From positions 1 to 64,000 of the forward strand of contig NZ_FNXF01000003.1 in assembly GCF_900108485.1 (NCBI RefSeq): a DNA stretch of 64,000 nt. The letters are read 5' to 3'. Below, in pieces: positions 43,977 to 54,626 of this stretch. The stretch is from Rheinheimera pacifica. GTDB taxonomy: Bacteria; Pseudomonadota; Gammaproteobacteria; Enterobacterales; Alteromonadaceae. Made by a program: the position numbers and the translations under genes. Numbering within the stretch: the first letter of the stretch is position 1; every line of letters begins with the position of its first letter. The notes beneath the pieces were generated by a model. That model did no database searches. It was not told where the DNA came from and saw nothing but the letters and a program-made list of their open reading frames with translations.

Positions 43977-45032
43977 ATGCAAGAGAGAGTGCAGTTGATA
44001 AAAGCAATGTTGTTATGTGCCTTGCTGCTGTGCACCCTGACGGGGTGTAACAAAGCGCCGGCTTTACATAAATTTTCCGGTGCGGCCCAGGGCACCACGT
44101 ACAGCCTGACCTACTGGAGTGATAAAAAAGTTGAGCAGGCACAGTTTGAAGCCGCCATTGCCGGTGAATTACAGCGGTTGGATAAACTGATGTCTAATTA
44201 CCGTGATGACTCCGTAATTGAGCAATTTAACCATAACCAAAGCACAGCGCCGGTAGAAGTGGGTACAGAAATTGTGCAACTGATCCGCATCGCCAAGCAG
44301 ATCAGTGCAGCCACAGCAGGCTGCTATGACCCGACCATCAAACCGCTGTTTACGCTATGGGGTTTTCGTGGCGAGCAACTGACTATTCCGGATGCAGCGC
44401 AATTAACCGAACTTTCTCCGCAACTGGGGATCAGTAGAGTTGACGTCGTCAATAGCACAACACTGCAAAAGCAGCACCCAAAGCTGAGTATTGATTTATC
44501 TTCTATTGCTCAGGGCTACTCGGTACAGCGGTTGACAGAGGTGGCTGAGCAATTTGGCGTTGATAACTATCTGATTGAAATTGGCGGTGAGCTGCAAACC
44601 CGCGGCAGCAAACCCGATGGCAGCAACTGGCGGGTGGCGATAGAACGACCGCTGCCGGGCACACAGCAGTTGCAAAAAATAGTGCAGGTAAAACAAACAG
44701 CGCCGCTGGCTATCATGACATCCGGCACTTACCGGCATTATTACGACAACGAAGGCAAGCGTTACAGCCATATCATCGATGCGCGCGGCAAAGCGCCGGT
44801 AACGCACCAAACGGTGTCGGTAACGCTGATACATAATGATTTAACCGAAGCCGATGCCTGGTCTACGGCGTTATTGTGTTTGGGATCAGAGCAAGGCAGT
44901 AAAGTTGCTGAGCAGTTTAATCTGGCCGTACTGTTTATTGACCAGACAAATAACGGGTTAACTGAATTAGACAGCACAGCGTTACAACAGCATGTGGGGA
45001 TTATGTTAGTTGATGCAAAAATGAAGCAGTAA
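43977..45032 (+). CDS. apbE: ApbE family FAD:protein FMN transferase lipoprotein
   Basis: A 351-residue periplasmic protein with a lipobox (LTGC, Cys near residue 24). The core has SGAAQGTTYSLTYW, DPTIKPLFTLWGF, SIDLSSIAQGYSVQRL and SGTYRHYYDNEGKRYSHIIDARG, the family signatures with an FAD and Mg site. It attaches FMN to threonine in proteins such as NqrB/NqrC or RnfG. The ATG at 43977 has GAGGAAG upstream. It is divergent from kdp, with a 180 bp promoter region. Confidence 0.92.
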   Translation: MQERVQLIKAMLLCALLLCTLTGCNKAPALHKFSGAAQGTTYSLTYWSDKKVEQAQFEAAIAGELQRLDKLMSNYRDDSVIEQFNHNQSTAPVEVGTEIVQLIRIAKQISAATAGCYDPTIKPLFTLWGFRGEQLTIPDAAQLTELSPQLGISRVDVVNSTTLQKQHPKLSIDLSSIAQGYSVQRLTEVAEQFGVDNYLIEIGGELQTRGSKPDGSNWRVAIERPLPGTQQLQKIVQVKQTAPLAIMTSGTYRHYYDNEGKRYSHIIDARGKAPVTHQTVSVTLIHNDLTEADAWSTALLCLGSEQGSKVAEQFNLAVLFIDQTNNGLTELDSTALQQHVGIMLVDAKMKQ

Positions 45033-45040
45033 AAAGCAAC

Positions 45041-45066
45041 AAGCCCTGCAATGCAGGGCTTAGGTT
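45041..45066 (+). terminator. Terminator of apbE
   Basis: AAGCCCTGC/GCAGGGCTT stem with a short AAT loop (45041-45061), then a weak T-containing tail, 8 bp after the stop. The palindrome could also act on the reverse strand for fklB. Confidence 0.65.
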
Positions 45067-45093
45067 TTAGCAGTGCTGACTACTATAGCGCTA

Positions 45094-45711
45094 TCACAGA
45101 ATAGCTAACAGCTCTACGTCAAATACCAGTGCACTGAAAGGGGCAATGGCATTGCCGGCACCGCGCTCGCCGTAGGCCAGATCGTGCGGGATATATAAAC
45201 GTAATTTTGAACCTGGCGACATCAGCTGCAATGCCTCTGTCCAGCCGGCGATAACGCCTGATACGGGGAATTCTGCCGGCTCACCGCGCTGATAAGAAGA
45301 GTCAAACACCGTGCCGTCAATTAAGGTACCGTGGTAATGCGTGCGTACCGTTGAATTGCGCGTCGGCTTTTCACCTTCAGCCGCTACCAGTACTTCGTAC
45401 TGCAGGCCAGAAGCGGTTACGGTAACTTCAGCACGTTTGGCATTTTCAGCCAGGAAAGCTTCACCGGCACCGGCTAATAATTCAGCTTTCTCAGCTTGTT
45501 CTGCTTGCATACGCTCGCTGATCACACCAAAAGCGGCACGAATTTGCTCGTCGCTTACCGCTGCTTCCTGTTCGGTATAGGCGGCGATAACACCGGCGGC
45601 AACGGCGTCAATATCTAAGCCGTCAAACGGGTTGTCGGCCAGTTGCTGGCCCATTTGTAAACCAATACCATAGCTGGCGTGCTGTTCAAGCGTTGTGTAT
45701 TTATCTGACAT
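45094..45711 (-). CDS. fklB: FKBP-type peptidyl-prolyl isomerase (FklB-like)
   Basis: A 205-residue isomerase with an N-terminal dimerisation domain (ASYGIGLQMGQQLADNPFDGLDIDAVAAGVIAAY) and a C-terminal FKBP domain (TVRTHYHGTLIDGTVFDSSYQRGEPAEFPVSGVIAGWTEALQLMSPGSKLRLYIPHDLAYGERG). It catalyses proline isomerisation and acts as a folding helper. No signal peptide is present, so it is cytoplasmic as in E. coli FklB. The ATG at 45711 is preferred. Confidence 0.92.
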   Translation of the reverse strand: MSDKYTTLEQHASYGIGLQMGQQLADNPFDGLDIDAVAAGVIAAYTEQEAAVSDEQIRAAFGVISERMQAEQAEKAELLAGAGEAFLAENAKRAEVTVTASGLQYEVLVAAEGEKPTRNSTVRTHYHGTLIDGTVFDSSYQRGEPAEFPVSGVIAGWTEALQLMSPGSKLRLYIPHDLAYGERGAGNAIAPFSALVFDVELLAIL

Positions 45712-45797
45712 GAGTTCCACTTATGCTAACGAAGCCAATGCTTCGGGTTAAAAAGTGCGCCTATGCTATCGCAAAAACGCGCGAATGTCTTGCCGCC

Positions 45798-46088
45798 TCA
45801 CACCGCCAGTTGCTGTATCCGCAGCCAGATAGCATTAACATGCTGCTGGTCTTGCCCGGTTAGCTCACCATTGGCTATCGCCTGTGTCAACGTACTGCTG
45901 ACCTGAGTTATAACATCGGCGGCGGTAAAAGGTTCAGCAACCACCTGCAAGGTACCAACGGCTAAATCGAAATGGCCACGCAGGTAACCAGAGGCAAATA
46001 ACTCGTCATCGGTAGCAACCGGCACTAAGGCATCAAACAAATCGGCGGCAGCGTCGATAAACTGCTCTGGTACTGATACTGCTGTCAT
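45798..46088 (-). CDS. yfcL: YfcL family protein
   Basis: A 96-residue protein with the invariant DDELFASGYLRGHFDLAVGTLQ block (about 27-48) of YfcL. The function is not established. The ATG at 46088 starts one base after the ATP-NAD kinase-like stop; an ATG four codons upstream overlaps it. The neighbours (aroC, prmB, smrB, sixA) match the wider yfc neighbourhood of E. coli. Confidence 0.85.
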   Translation of the reverse strand: MTAVSVPEQFIDAAADLFDALVPVATDDELFASGYLRGHFDLAVGTLQVVAEPFTAADVITQVSSTLTQAIANGELTGQDQQHVNAIWLRIQQLAV

Positions 46089-46089
46089 A

Positions 46090-47220
46090 TTACTTTTCAT
46101 CCTCGTACCCTAAACGGTACATTACGTAATCGTTGTAACCGGTAACTATATTAATTAAACCGGTAAGCTGCTGATCCAGTTTTGCATCGCCGGTATCGGC
46201 CAGTAACGGCCGGCCCTCAAGCTGCTGCAGTTTGGCTTTGCCGGCAATCAGCACAATATTATCGCGGCCAATGGCGCGGATAACGTCGGGCGATAACTGC
46301 TGGTTACCACGGCCAAACACATGGCCCTGACCACCAATTAACGTGATCACTAATTTACTCGGATAGCCCTGCACCAGCTCAAGCAGCTGTGCTGCGCTAA
46401 CATCTTTGGCAATAAGCACGCCGTTTTCTACCACATCGACGCCAAGCAGCGTATTGTCCAGCCCAAGCTCACTCATCACTGCTGCTACAGTAGAGCCTGA
46501 GCCCATCACATAGCGCACCTTGTCTTCCATTTGCGAGGCAACATAAGCGGCTAAATCAGCCAGCACCAGCTCTTCAGATTCACGCCCGCCCATTTTCACG
46601 CTTTGCACATAACGCAACTGCGCAGGTATGCGCATCTCGCCAAAACGCCGGGCTTTTACTACTCCGTCGCGAAATGCCTGCTCGTCAATATCCATTACCG
46701 CCGCTTCACTAAGTGACACCAGCTCTCCGGCGATCAGTTTAGCCATTAGCTTACCGGCGGCCTGGGGCGATATAGCATAAACGCCAGAGTGAATTTTTAC
46801 CCCGGCCGGAATGCCCAGCACTGTAGTTTGCTCACCCACTGCTGCGCAGATATTGCGCGCTGTGCCATCGCCACCGGCAAACAGCAAAATATCTACCCCC
46901 TTTTCGGCCAGCAGCCTGGCGGCGTGCTCAGTGTCTGCAGCTGTTGATGGCGACGTTTGTGGCTGATATACCAGCTGATAATTCAGCCCCAGCGCATCAC
47001 ACACGCTCTGGCCCATCGGGCCTGCCACAGTGAGCACTTCAAACTTGTCACGCAACGGCAGCAATTCGGTTAAAGCGGTATTGGTGCGGTTTATCGCCTG
47101 CGGTATGGCGCCCAAAGCCAGGGCTTGTTCGGCCTGGCCGTCTGAACCTTTTAACCCTACGCTGCCACCTAAACCGGCCAGCGGATTAATAATAAGCCCA
47201 AGCCGAAACAGATTTGCCAT
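46090..47220 (-). CDS. ATP-NAD kinase-like (AcoX/PpnK-related) protein
   Basis: A 376-residue protein of the ATP-NAD kinase fold. Motifs are LIINPLAGLGGSVGLKGSDG, LLFAGGDGTARNICAA (the GGDG motif, about 116-119), GIPAGVKIHSGVYAISP and VMGSGSTVAAVM. It differs from housekeeping NadK and is related to AcoX proteins, so NAD phosphorylation is plausible but unproven. It forms a tight unit with yfcL downstream and an MFS gene upstream. Confidence 0.8.
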   Translation of the reverse strand: MANLFRLGLIINPLAGLGGSVGLKGSDGQAEQALALGAIPQAINRTNTALTELLPLRDKFEVLTVAGPMGQSVCDALGLNYQLVYQPQTSPSTAADTEHAARLLAEKGVDILLFAGGDGTARNICAAVGEQTTVLGIPAGVKIHSGVYAISPQAAGKLMAKLIAGELVSLSEAAVMDIDEQAFRDGVVKARRFGEMRIPAQLRYVQSVKMGGRESEELVLADLAAYVASQMEDKVRYVMGSGSTVAAVMSELGLDNTLLGVDVVENGVLIAKDVSAAQLLELVQGYPSKLVITLIGGQGHVFGRGNQQLSPDVIRAIGRDNIVLIAGKAKLQQLEGRPLLADTGDAKLDQQLTGLINIVTGYNDYVMYRLGYEDEK

Positions 47221-47256
47221 ACTGCAATACCCTTTAGCACACCTAAAAAATGGCGG

Positions 47257-48426
47257 CTATTGTAAAGCCTTGGCGCCAGCTTTGCTACCCGGCAAGGTTA
47301 ATGCCAGCAGTGTTGCTGACAGTGCCAACAAGGCGGCAATCATAAAGGCTAAACTGGCCCCCTTGCCGTTTTGCCAGATTAAGCCAGAGAAATAAGCGCC
47401 AATTGCGCCACCGCCACCGAAAATAACACCGGCATACAACGCCTGGCCGCGGCTGCGTAATTTTTTCGGGAAAAACTGCTGGATAAACTGCATGGCACAG
47501 CTGTGGGCGATAGCAAAGCTGCCGGCATGCAGCAGCATGCTAAAACACAGCAGCCAGACGTTATCGGCCACCGTTGCCAGCAAACTCCAGCGCAGCACCG
47601 TTAAGCCATAGCACACGCTTAACAGCACACGGTAACTGCGGTTACGCATTAAGTTGCCGGCAAAGTAAAACGCCGCTATTTCGGCGGCCACCGCCAGGCC
47701 AATAAACAAGCCGGTTTGGGTGCCGCTGTAACCCAGATCGCGACTGTATAGCGTGAAAAAACCATAAAAAGGGGCAAAGCTCATTTGCAGTAATAAAGCT
47801 GCCAGCATAAAACGCAGCAACACGCTGTTTTTTATCAGTTTGCTAAAGCGCACCGGCTCACTGCTAAGCTCAGCATTAACACTCACTTTGGGCAACAAAA
47901 ATAAGCTGGTGAGCAGCAAGACTAAAAACAGCAAGGCCGATAATGGTAAAAACTCACTGCCATAGCGCTCAAACAGCCAACCGCCGAGCATTACCAGCAC
48001 AATATAACCCACGCTGCCTGCAGTACGAATACGGCTGTAAGCGCGGGTATCGTCATTAACAAAGGCAAAAGTGGCCACTTCCAGCTGCGGTAAAATAGCG
48101 GTCCAGAAAAAACTGAACAGCGCAAACCCCAGTAGCAAAGGCCAGAAACCATAATCGGCAAAGCTGCTAAGCCAACCAATAGCCGCTAACAAGGCGCCAA
48201 GGCGCATTACGGTTAACGGCTTACCGCTGCGCTCGGCGATCAGTGCCCATACTGTAGGGCCAACAATACGGCTGGCGGTTACAATGGCCAGCAGCAGGCC
48301 GATATCAGCCGAGCTTAAGCCGCGGCCATCGAGAAACAGGCCGAAATACGGCACAAAAATACCCAGCACGCCAAAATAAGTAAAATAGGCCAGCACTAAG
48401 GCTGGCCGGGCTGAAATGCTAAACAT
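47257..48426 (-). CDS. MFS transporter (HcaT/LacY-like)
   Basis: A 389-residue transporter with 12 membrane helices. It begins ARPALVLAYFTYFGVLGIFVPYFGLFLDGRGLSSADIGLLLAI, typical of the nucleoside/phenylpropionate symporter group, with R.RTAGSVGYIV (about 130-139) and SRGQALYAGVIFGGGGAIG. The substrate cannot be read. It sits between aroC and the kinase-like gene on one strand. Confidence 0.85.
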   Translation of the reverse strand: MFSISARPALVLAYFTYFGVLGIFVPYFGLFLDGRGLSSADIGLLLAIVTASRIVGPTVWALIAERSGKPLTVMRLGALLAAIGWLSSFADYGFWPLLLGFALFSFFWTAILPQLEVATFAFVNDDTRAYSRIRTAGSVGYIVLVMLGGWLFERYGSEFLPLSALLFLVLLLTSLFLLPKVSVNAELSSEPVRFSKLIKNSVLLRFMLAALLLQMSFAPFYGFFTLYSRDLGYSGTQTGLFIGLAVAAEIAAFYFAGNLMRNRSYRVLLSVCYGLTVLRWSLLATVADNVWLLCFSMLLHAGSFAIAHSCAMQFIQQFFPKKLRSRGQALYAGVIFGGGGAIGAYFSGLIWQNGKGASLAFMIAALLALSATLLALTLPGSKAGAKALQ

Positions 48427-48434
48427 ACGGCGGT

Positions 48435-49538
48435 TTAATCTCTGCTGTTGCGGGCAATATCAGGTGTGGTTACCTGCACATGCATATTTTGCGCACGGTG
48501 GCGCAGGTAGTGGTCCATCAGCACTATCGCCAGCATGGCTTCAGCAATGGGCACAGCGCGAATACCAACACAGGGGTCATGCCGGCCTTTGGTGACAATA
48601 TCTATCACTTCGCCGCGGGTATTAATGCTTTTGCCGGGAATACTGATACTGGAGGTCGGTTTCAGCGCCATACTAACCAGTAAATCCTGGCCGGAAGAAA
48701 TACCACCCAGGGTGCCACCGGCATGGTTAGCACTAAAGCCCTGCGGCGTTAATTCATCACGGTGGGTTGAACCGCGCTGCTCTACTACGGCAAAACCGTC
48801 GCCAATTTCTACCGCTTTTACTGCGTTAATGCTCATCATGGCGTGGGCAATATCGGCATCGAGCCGGTCAAACACCGGTTCGCCCCAACCTACCGGCATA
48901 TTGGTTGCCACTACATTTACCCGGGCACCTACCGAGTCGCCGTCTTTTTTCAGCTGGCGCATATACTCATCCAGCGCTTCAAGCTTGGATGGATCGGGGC
49001 AAAAAAACGGGTTGTTGTGTACTTCGTCCCAGCTTACCAGATCGGCTTTTACCGGGCCTAACTGGGCTAAATAACCGCGAATTTCAATGCCGCATTGCTC
49101 ACGCAGGTATTTTTTGGCAATGGCGCCGGCGGCTACCCTGACAGCGGTTTCACGCGCTGACGAGCGGCCACCACCGCGGTAATCGCGGATACCAAATTTA
49201 TGCCAGTAGGTGTAATCGGCATGGCCGGGGCGAAATTGCTCTTTAATCTCAGAGTAATCCTGCGAGCGCTGATCGGTGTTTTCAATCAGCAGGCCAATGC
49301 TGGCACCGGTGGTAGTATTTTCAAATACGCCGGACAGAATTTTTACCGCATCTTCTTCCCGCCGCGCCGTGGTGTAGCGCGACGTGCCGGGTTTACGCCG
49401 GTCTAAATCCAGTTGCAAATCGTCGGTGGTTAACGCCATCCCCGGCGGGCAGCCATCCACTATGCCGCCAATGGCCGGGCCATGGCTTTCACCAAAAGTC
49501 GTGACTTTAAACAATTGCCCTATGCTGTTACCGGCCAT
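48435..49538 (-). CDS. aroC: Chorismate synthase
   Basis: A 367-residue enzyme (family norm about 360) forming chorismate from EPSP with reduced FMN. It carries [31 protein letters not shown] at the N-terminus, [30 protein letters not shown] and the C-terminal [18 protein letters not shown]. It is the 3' neighbour of prmB, as in E. coli. Confidence 0.97.
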   Translation of the reverse strand: MAGNSIGQLFKVTTFGESHGPAIGGIVDGCPPGMALTTDDLQLDLDRRKPGTSRYTTARREEDAVKILSGVFENTTTGASIGLLIENTDQRSQDYSEIKEQFRPGHADYTYWHKFGIRDYRGGGRSSARETAVRVAAGAIAKKYLREQCGIEIRGYLAQLGPVKADLVSWDEVHNNPFFCPDPSKLEALDEYMRQLKKDGDSVGARVNVVATNMPVGWGEPVFDRLDADIAHAMMSINAVKAVEIGDGFAVVEQRGSTHRDELTPQGFSANHAGGTLGGISSGQDLLVSMALKPTSSISIPGKSINTRGEVIDIVTKGRHDPCVGIRAVPIAEAMLAIVLMDHYLRHRAQNMHVQVTTPDIARNSRD

Positions 49539-49547
49539 AGCTTTTCC

Positions 49548-50507
49548 TTAACGTAATGAGTCTTTAAATAAATGCTGGCAGCGTTCAAGTTCGGCTTTGG
49601 TAATGGCAAATACCCCTAAACCACCGTGCGAAAATTCCAGCCAGTCAAACGCCACTTCGGGGAAATCCTGCTGCAGTTGCACCATGCTGTTGCCTACTTC
49701 ACATACCAGCACGCCACCATCCGTTAAATGAGCTGCCGCTTCACGTAAAATACGCCGCGTCAGTGCCAGGCCATCTTCGCCTGACGCTAAACCCAGCTCT
49801 GGCTCGTGGCGGTATTCATCCGGTAAATCGGCCATATCGTCGGCATCGACATACGGCGGGTTGGTGACAATTAAGTCATACTGCGCGCCAGCCAGAGCGC
49901 TGTAGCCATCCGATAATATCGGGAATACTCTGTGTTCCAGGCCGTGGCTTTCAATGTTTAGCTGTGCCACTTCTAAGGCGTCTTCGCTGATATCCACTGC
50001 ATCAACTTCGGCCTCTGCAAAAGCATAGGCACAGGCAATAGCAATACAACCCGAGCCGGTGCATAAATCCAGAATATGGTTTGGTGTTTTACCACCAAGC
50101 TGGCGGATAAACTTAGCGCCGATTAATTCAGCAATTGGCGAGCGCGGCACCAGCACACGTTCATCAACATAAAACGGTAAACCGGCAAAATAAGCCTGAT
50201 GCGTTAAATAAGCTGCTGGCAGGCGCTGTTCTATGCGTTGTTTTAACAGGCTGATAAAACTCTGGCGTTCTACGCGGGTAAGGCGCACCGAAAACAGCTT
50301 TTCATCTGTCATTGGCGGCAAAAACAACACATGCGTTAGCAGTGCAGCGGCTTCATCCCAGGGGTTATCGGTGCCGTGGCCCAGATAAACCTGCGCCTGG
50401 TTCATTTTGCTGACAGCAAAACGCAACCAGTCGTGCACGGTAACAAGTTCAGCGAGGGCGTCGCTGATTAGCTCAGGGGTAAACAGAATTTCGCCAGTAT
50501 CGGACAT
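49548..50507 (-). CDS. prmB: Ribosomal protein L3 N5-glutamine methyltransferase PrmB
   Basis: A 319-residue SAM-dependent enzyme. [19 protein letters not shown] is the SAM motif, and [34 protein letters not shown] holds NPPY, the glutamine-binding motif. [20 protein letters not shown] ends the chain. It methylates Gln150 of L3. The ATG at 50507 (27 codons inside the longest frame) is chosen since the extension overlaps the divergent smrB start. Confidence 0.93.
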   Translation of the reverse strand: MSDTGEILFTPELISDALAELVTVHDWLRFAVSKMNQAQVYLGHGTDNPWDEAAALLTHVLFLPPMTDEKLFSVRLTRVERQSFISLLKQRIEQRLPAAYLTHQAYFAGLPFYVDERVLVPRSPIAELIGAKFIRQLGGKTPNHILDLCTGSGCIAIACAYAFAEAEVDAVDISEDALEVAQLNIESHGLEHRVFPILSDGYSALAGAQYDLIVTNPPYVDADDMADLPDEYRHEPELGLASGEDGLALTRRILREAAAHLTDGGVLVCEVGNSMVQLQQDFPEVAFDWLEFSHGGLGVFAITKAELERCQHLFKDSLR

Positions 50508-50560
50508 GATGAATTTAAGCTCTTTTTGTAATAACCGGTCAGTTTGAGTAGACTTGCGCG

Positions 50561-51103
50561 ATGCAAAAGAAAGCCATTGTAACACCAACCGGTATCAGTG
50601 CCGAGGACAGCCAGCTGTTTCGCGAGTCGATAACAGGCGCGCAGCCTATTGCGCAGGACAAGATACCGCCAGTTGCCGCCCCCCGCAAGAAAAAAAGACG
50701 TACAGACGTCTTAAGCAAACAGCTTGATGAAAATTTATTCTGGTTCTCAGATGAGTTTGAAGGTTATGTTGCCGACGGTGCCAACCTGAGCTGGATACAA
50801 AGCGGCGATGATCCGCATTTAACCGGACGTTTGCGCCGCGGTGAATTTCAGCCCCAGGTGGTGCTGGACTTACACGGCATGACCACCCAACAGGCAAAAA
50901 CAGAACTGGCCGGCCTTTTGGCGTATTGTGAAAAACAGCAATTTAACTGTGCCTGCGTAGTACATGGCAAAGGTTTGGGAATTTTAGCGAAGAAAGTGCC
51001 TAACTGGCTGATCCAGCACCCTAACGTACGTGCCTTTCATACCGCACCGAAAAGCTGGGGCAAACATGGCGCACTGATAGTGTTACTGAAAATAGCCAGC
51101 TAA
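50561..51103 (+). CDS. smrB: Endonuclease SmrB
   Basis: A 180-residue Smr-domain nuclease: a charged N-terminal part ([12 protein letters not shown]) and the Smr domain (about 95-178) with [15 protein letters not shown] and [39 protein letters not shown]. SmrB cleaves mRNA at collided ribosomes. It is divergent from prmB and convergent with sixA, as in E. coli. Confidence 0.93.
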   Translation: MQKKAIVTPTGISAEDSQLFRESITGAQPIAQDKIPPVAAPRKKKRRTDVLSKQLDENLFWFSDEFEGYVADGANLSWIQSGDDPHLTGRLRRGEFQPQVVLDLHGMTTQQAKTELAGLLAYCEKQQFNCACVVHGKGLGILAKKVPNWLIQHPNVRAFHTAPKSWGKHGALIVLLKIAS

Positions 51104-51105
51104 AC

Positions 51106-51594
51106 TCAGAAACTCAGCAGCGCCAGTTCCTGTGGTGCTAACCGCTCTAACAAACGCCCACGCTGCCCGGGCTGGTAATCAATACACGCCAGCTGCGCCG
51201 GGCTGAATATTGGCGCCTGATCCGGCACAGTAAAAGCTTCCACCAAAAAACTGACTAATGGCATATGCGATACCAGCAACACCCGCGCATCCGGTTTTTC
51301 GCTGATACGGGCATCAAAATAGGCTTTGAATAACGCGGCATCACCATCAGGTACCAGTTGCGGCACAATCTCAAGTTGGCTAAACGGTGCCTGCTTGGCT
51401 AACATTAGCTCTGCAGTTTGACGGGTTCGTTGATAGGGGCTTGCCCAAACCCAGTCAAAGGCGGCATAGTGGTGCTGTAACCATAATGCCATCTGGCTAA
51501 CCTCATGCTGGCCTCTGGCATTTAGCTGTCGCTGGCTATCTTCAGAGGATAGCGGTTCTGCTTCACCATGACGCATGATAACGAGATTTACCAT
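51106..51594 (-). CDS. sixA: Phosphohistidine phosphatase SixA
   Basis: A 162-residue member of the histidine phosphatase superfamily: N-terminal IMRHGEAEP with the catalytic RHG and a later VSHMPLVSFLVEAF holding the second His. SixA dephosphorylates the phosphotransfer domain of ArcB or, more recently described, the nitrogen PTS protein. It is convergent with smrB. Confidence 0.92.
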   Translation of the reverse strand: MVNLVIMRHGEAEPLSSEDSQRQLNARGQHEVSQMALWLQHHYAAFDWVWASPYQRTRQTAELMLAKQAPFSQLEIVPQLVPDGDAALFKAYFDARISEKPDARVLLVSHMPLVSFLVEAFTVPDQAPIFSPAQLACIDYQPGQRGRLLERLAPQELALLSF

Positions 51595-51796
51595 TGCTTA
51601 AGTACCATACTGCTGTTTGAGTCCTGTTAAATCCCGGGCAGATAACAATACGCCGGGTAAAAATTGTGCGCTATGATAATGAAAGTTGTCGTCCAGAGTA
51701 ACTGCTAATAACGCATAACATCTAAGCTGTTTATTACTTATCGCTATGATAAAGCCGTTCAGAGCCACACCAGTACCGCAAAAAAAAGGATAACCC

Positions 51797-54559
51797 TTGA
51801 AAAATAGTCAGATATTGCAAAGCCCTAACGACAGTAGCAGCTATGAATACCTGCAACTAAGCAATGGCTTAACAGTATTACTGGTACATCAGGCTGACAG
51901 TGAAAAAAGTGCCGCCGCGCTTACGGTAAATGTTGGCCACTTTGATGATCCAGTGCCGCGCGAAGGTTTGGCGCACTTTTTAGAGCATATGTTGTTTCTT
52001 GGCTCTGCACGCTACCCTGTGGCAGGCGACTACCAGCAGTTTATCAGCCATCACGGTGGTAGCCATAACGCCTGGACCGGCACCGAGCACAGCAGTTTTT
52101 TCTTTGATATTGATACCGCATTTTTTGCCGAAGGGCTGGACCGTTTCGCCGATATGTTCTGCCAGCCGCTGTTTAGCAATGAATATGTCGAAAAAGAACG
52201 CCATGCTATTGAGGCTGAATTCTCGCTGAAGTTAAAAGACGATGGCCGGCGGATTTACCAGGTGCATAAAGAAACCATTAACCCGGCGCATCCGTTTGCT
52301 AAATTTTCTGTCGGCAACCTTACTACCCTGGCCGACACCGCTGAGGGCAGCCTGCAACAGGCTTTACAGGATTTTTTTACCGCACAATACAGCGCCAGCC
52401 GTATGACACTGGCGTTGGTATCACCGCTAACTTTAGCTGCGCAAAAACAGCTGGTGTTACAGCATTTCAGTGCACTACCCGCCCATTTGCTGGCCAAAAC
52501 CGCCCTGACGGAGCCGCTGTATCTACCCGAGCATCAGGCGATACAACTGAATATTCAGCCGCATCGTGACACACAAAAGCTAGTGGTCAGTTTTGCCATG
52601 CCGGATATTCAGCATTGGTATAAATATAAAATTATCAGCTTTATTGCCCATTTACTGGGTGACGAAGGCCAGGGTTCATTACTCAGTTACCTCAAGCAGT
52701 TAGGGCTGGTAAATCAGCTAAGTGCAGGCGGCGGCATAGATGGCAGTAACTACAAAGATTTTACCATCGCCTTTGAACTTACCGATGCCGGCCTTAACGG
52801 CCGTGACACTATTTTGCAGGCGCTGTTCAGTGCATTGGCACAGCTGAAATGCCAGCCTCTACCCAGCGGCTTATTTGCCGAGCGGCAAAAATTGCTGCAC
52901 TGGAGTTATTTGTATCAGGAACCCTCTACGGCACAGCAAACGGCCAATCATTTATCGGTCAGTATGCAGCACTACCCGAAAGAAGATGTCATCTTCGGTG
53001 ATTACCGGATGGAACTGCCAGACAATACGTTATACCAGCAGGTTTTAGGCTATTTTAGCAGCGACAATATGCGGCTGATGTTTATAGCACCGGGGGTTAC
53101 CACCACTCATGAGGCGCGCTGGTATCAAACGCCCTACAGTGTAGAGCCACTGAGCCCGGCATTGTTACGCCAGTTGGACAACTGCCAGCCTGACAGCGCC
53201 ATTACCCTGCCTGCGGCCAACCCATATTTAACCGGCGATATCAGCCTGCTGGAAAAAAATGCCCATATGGCACTGCCCAAAGCGATATACCAGCAGCAGG
53301 CACTTAGCGTCTGGTATAAAGCCGATACTGATTTTCACACTCCCAAAGGGCATATTTTTGTTCAGCTTAGCCTGCCACACAGTATAGAGAACTGTGCGCA
53401 AATGGCCGCTACCCGGCTTTGGGTTGAGTTGTTTCTGGATAACATAAACCAGCAGTTTTACGCCGCCACTACCATAGGCCTGGTATATCATCTGCACGTG
53501 CAGCGTCAGGGCATCAGCATTCACACCAGTGGTCTGGCCACCAACCAAATTCTGCTGTTACAAGAGTTGTTAAAACAAATGCCGGCACAGCAATTTGACG
53601 AAACCCGCTTTGCCGAGCTAAAACGCCAGTTGGGCCGGCACTGGCGCAACAGCAGCAAAAACAAACCGGTTTCGCGCTTATTCAGCCAGTTATCGGCTAT
53701 TTTACAGCCACTAAACCCTGAAATTGAACAACTGGCAGATGCGTTAGATGCACTGAGTTTCAGCGACTTTTTGCAGTTTGACCGCGATCTGCTGCAACAG
53801 GTGCATGTTGAAAGTTTATTGCTGGGTAACTGGTCTGCCAGCCAGGCCACACAATTAACCGACGTGCTGCACGGCTGGCAAAGGCAATTGCCCAGCACCG
53901 GCGTGCGGCTAAACAACCCGGCTTTCGCTTTGCAAGGCCAGGGCCCGGTGTGGCTGCAACTGGATGTCGAGCATAACGACCATGCTCTGGTAATTTATTT
54001 ACCGGCCCAGCAGGCTACGCCTGAACAAATGGCGCTGTTTATGCTGGCAAACCATACGTTATCACCTGAGTATTTCCATCAACTGCGCACAGAACAACAA
54101 TTGGGTTATCTGGTCGGTACCGGTTATGTGCCTATCAATACCTTACCTGGTATTGCTTTTTATGTGCAATCGCCCAACACCCACTGCGAACAATTGTACG
54201 AAGCGACTATTATGTTTTTCCGCGCTTTTCTGGCCGACACTGAAACCATGTCAGCAGAGGATTTTGCCGAAATAAAACAAGGCTTACTGGCCCAACTACA
54301 TGAGCGTGACAACAGCCTTGGAGCAAGAGCCAAACGTTACTGGCTGGCGCTGGGCCAGCAAGATCACAGTTTTGCGTTAAACGATCAGATTGCCAGTGCA
54401 CTAAGTGAGCTGAGCCTTAGCGACTTTATTGCGTTTTTGCAGCAACTGTTACTGCCCGATTATGACGCTATATTTTTGGCGACGGATGGCAAGCCAACGC
54501 ACAGCCATTTGCAGTTCAGTACAGCGGCGGATCTGAAACAGCGGCTGAAACAACAATAA
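51797..54559 (+). CDS. Insulinase-family (M16) zinc metallopeptidase, protease III-like
   Basis: A 920-residue peptidase. The inverted zinc motif is His60-F-L-Glu63-His64 (AHFLEHMLFLG), and the downstream Glu lies in ERHAIEAEF (about 138). Four M16 repeats give the clam-like cage. The closest relative is pitrilysin/PtrA. No clear signal peptide is present, so location is uncertain: PtrA is periplasmic, but this one may be cytoplasmic. The start is a TTG with AAAGGA upstream. Confidence 0.9.
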   Translation: MKNSQILQSPNDSSSYEYLQLSNGLTVLLVHQADSEKSAAALTVNVGHFDDPVPREGLAHFLEHMLFLGSARYPVAGDYQQFISHHGGSHNAWTGTEHSSFFFDIDTAFFAEGLDRFADMFCQPLFSNEYVEKERHAIEAEFSLKLKDDGRRIYQVHKETINPAHPFAKFSVGNLTTLADTAEGSLQQALQDFFTAQYSASRMTLALVSPLTLAAQKQLVLQHFSALPAHLLAKTALTEPLYLPEHQAIQLNIQPHRDTQKLVVSFAMPDIQHWYKYKIISFIAHLLGDEGQGSLLSYLKQLGLVNQLSAGGGIDGSNYKDFTIAFELTDAGLNGRDTILQALFSALAQLKCQPLPSGLFAERQKLLHWSYLYQEPSTAQQTANHLSVSMQHYPKEDVIFGDYRMELPDNTLYQQVLGYFSSDNMRLMFIAPGVTTTHEARWYQTPYSVEPLSPALLRQLDNCQPDSAITLPAANPYLTGDISLLEKNAHMALPKAIYQQQALSVWYKADTDFHTPKGHIFVQLSLPHSIENCAQMAATRLWVELFLDNINQQFYAATTIGLVYHLHVQRQGISIHTSGLATNQILLLQELLKQMPAQQFDETRFAELKRQLGRHWRNSSKNKPVSRLFSQLSAILQPLNPEIEQLADALDALSFSDFLQFDRDLLQQVHVESLLLGNWSASQATQLTDVLHGWQRQLPSTGVRLNNPAFALQGQGPVWLQLDVEHNDHALVIYLPAQQATPEQMALFMLANHTLSPEYFHQLRTEQQLGYLVGTGYVPINTLPGIAFYVQSPNTHCEQLYEATIMFFRAFLADTETMSAEDFAEIKQGLLAQLHERDNSLGARAKRYWLALGQQDHSFALNDQIASALSELSLSDFIAFLQQLLLPDYDAIFLATDGKPTHSHLQFSTAADLKQRLKQQ

Positions 54560-54626
54560 ATTGCTTTTGACAGTGCTGGTAAAGTTATATAACGTAAGCA
54601 TTCATATTGCTGACTAGCCACCATAA

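Noticed and set aside
43808-44098. A leftward 96-codon frame across the kdp/apbE promoter
   Set aside because: It overlaps the start of apbE in antisense, has no family character and covers the presumed operator.
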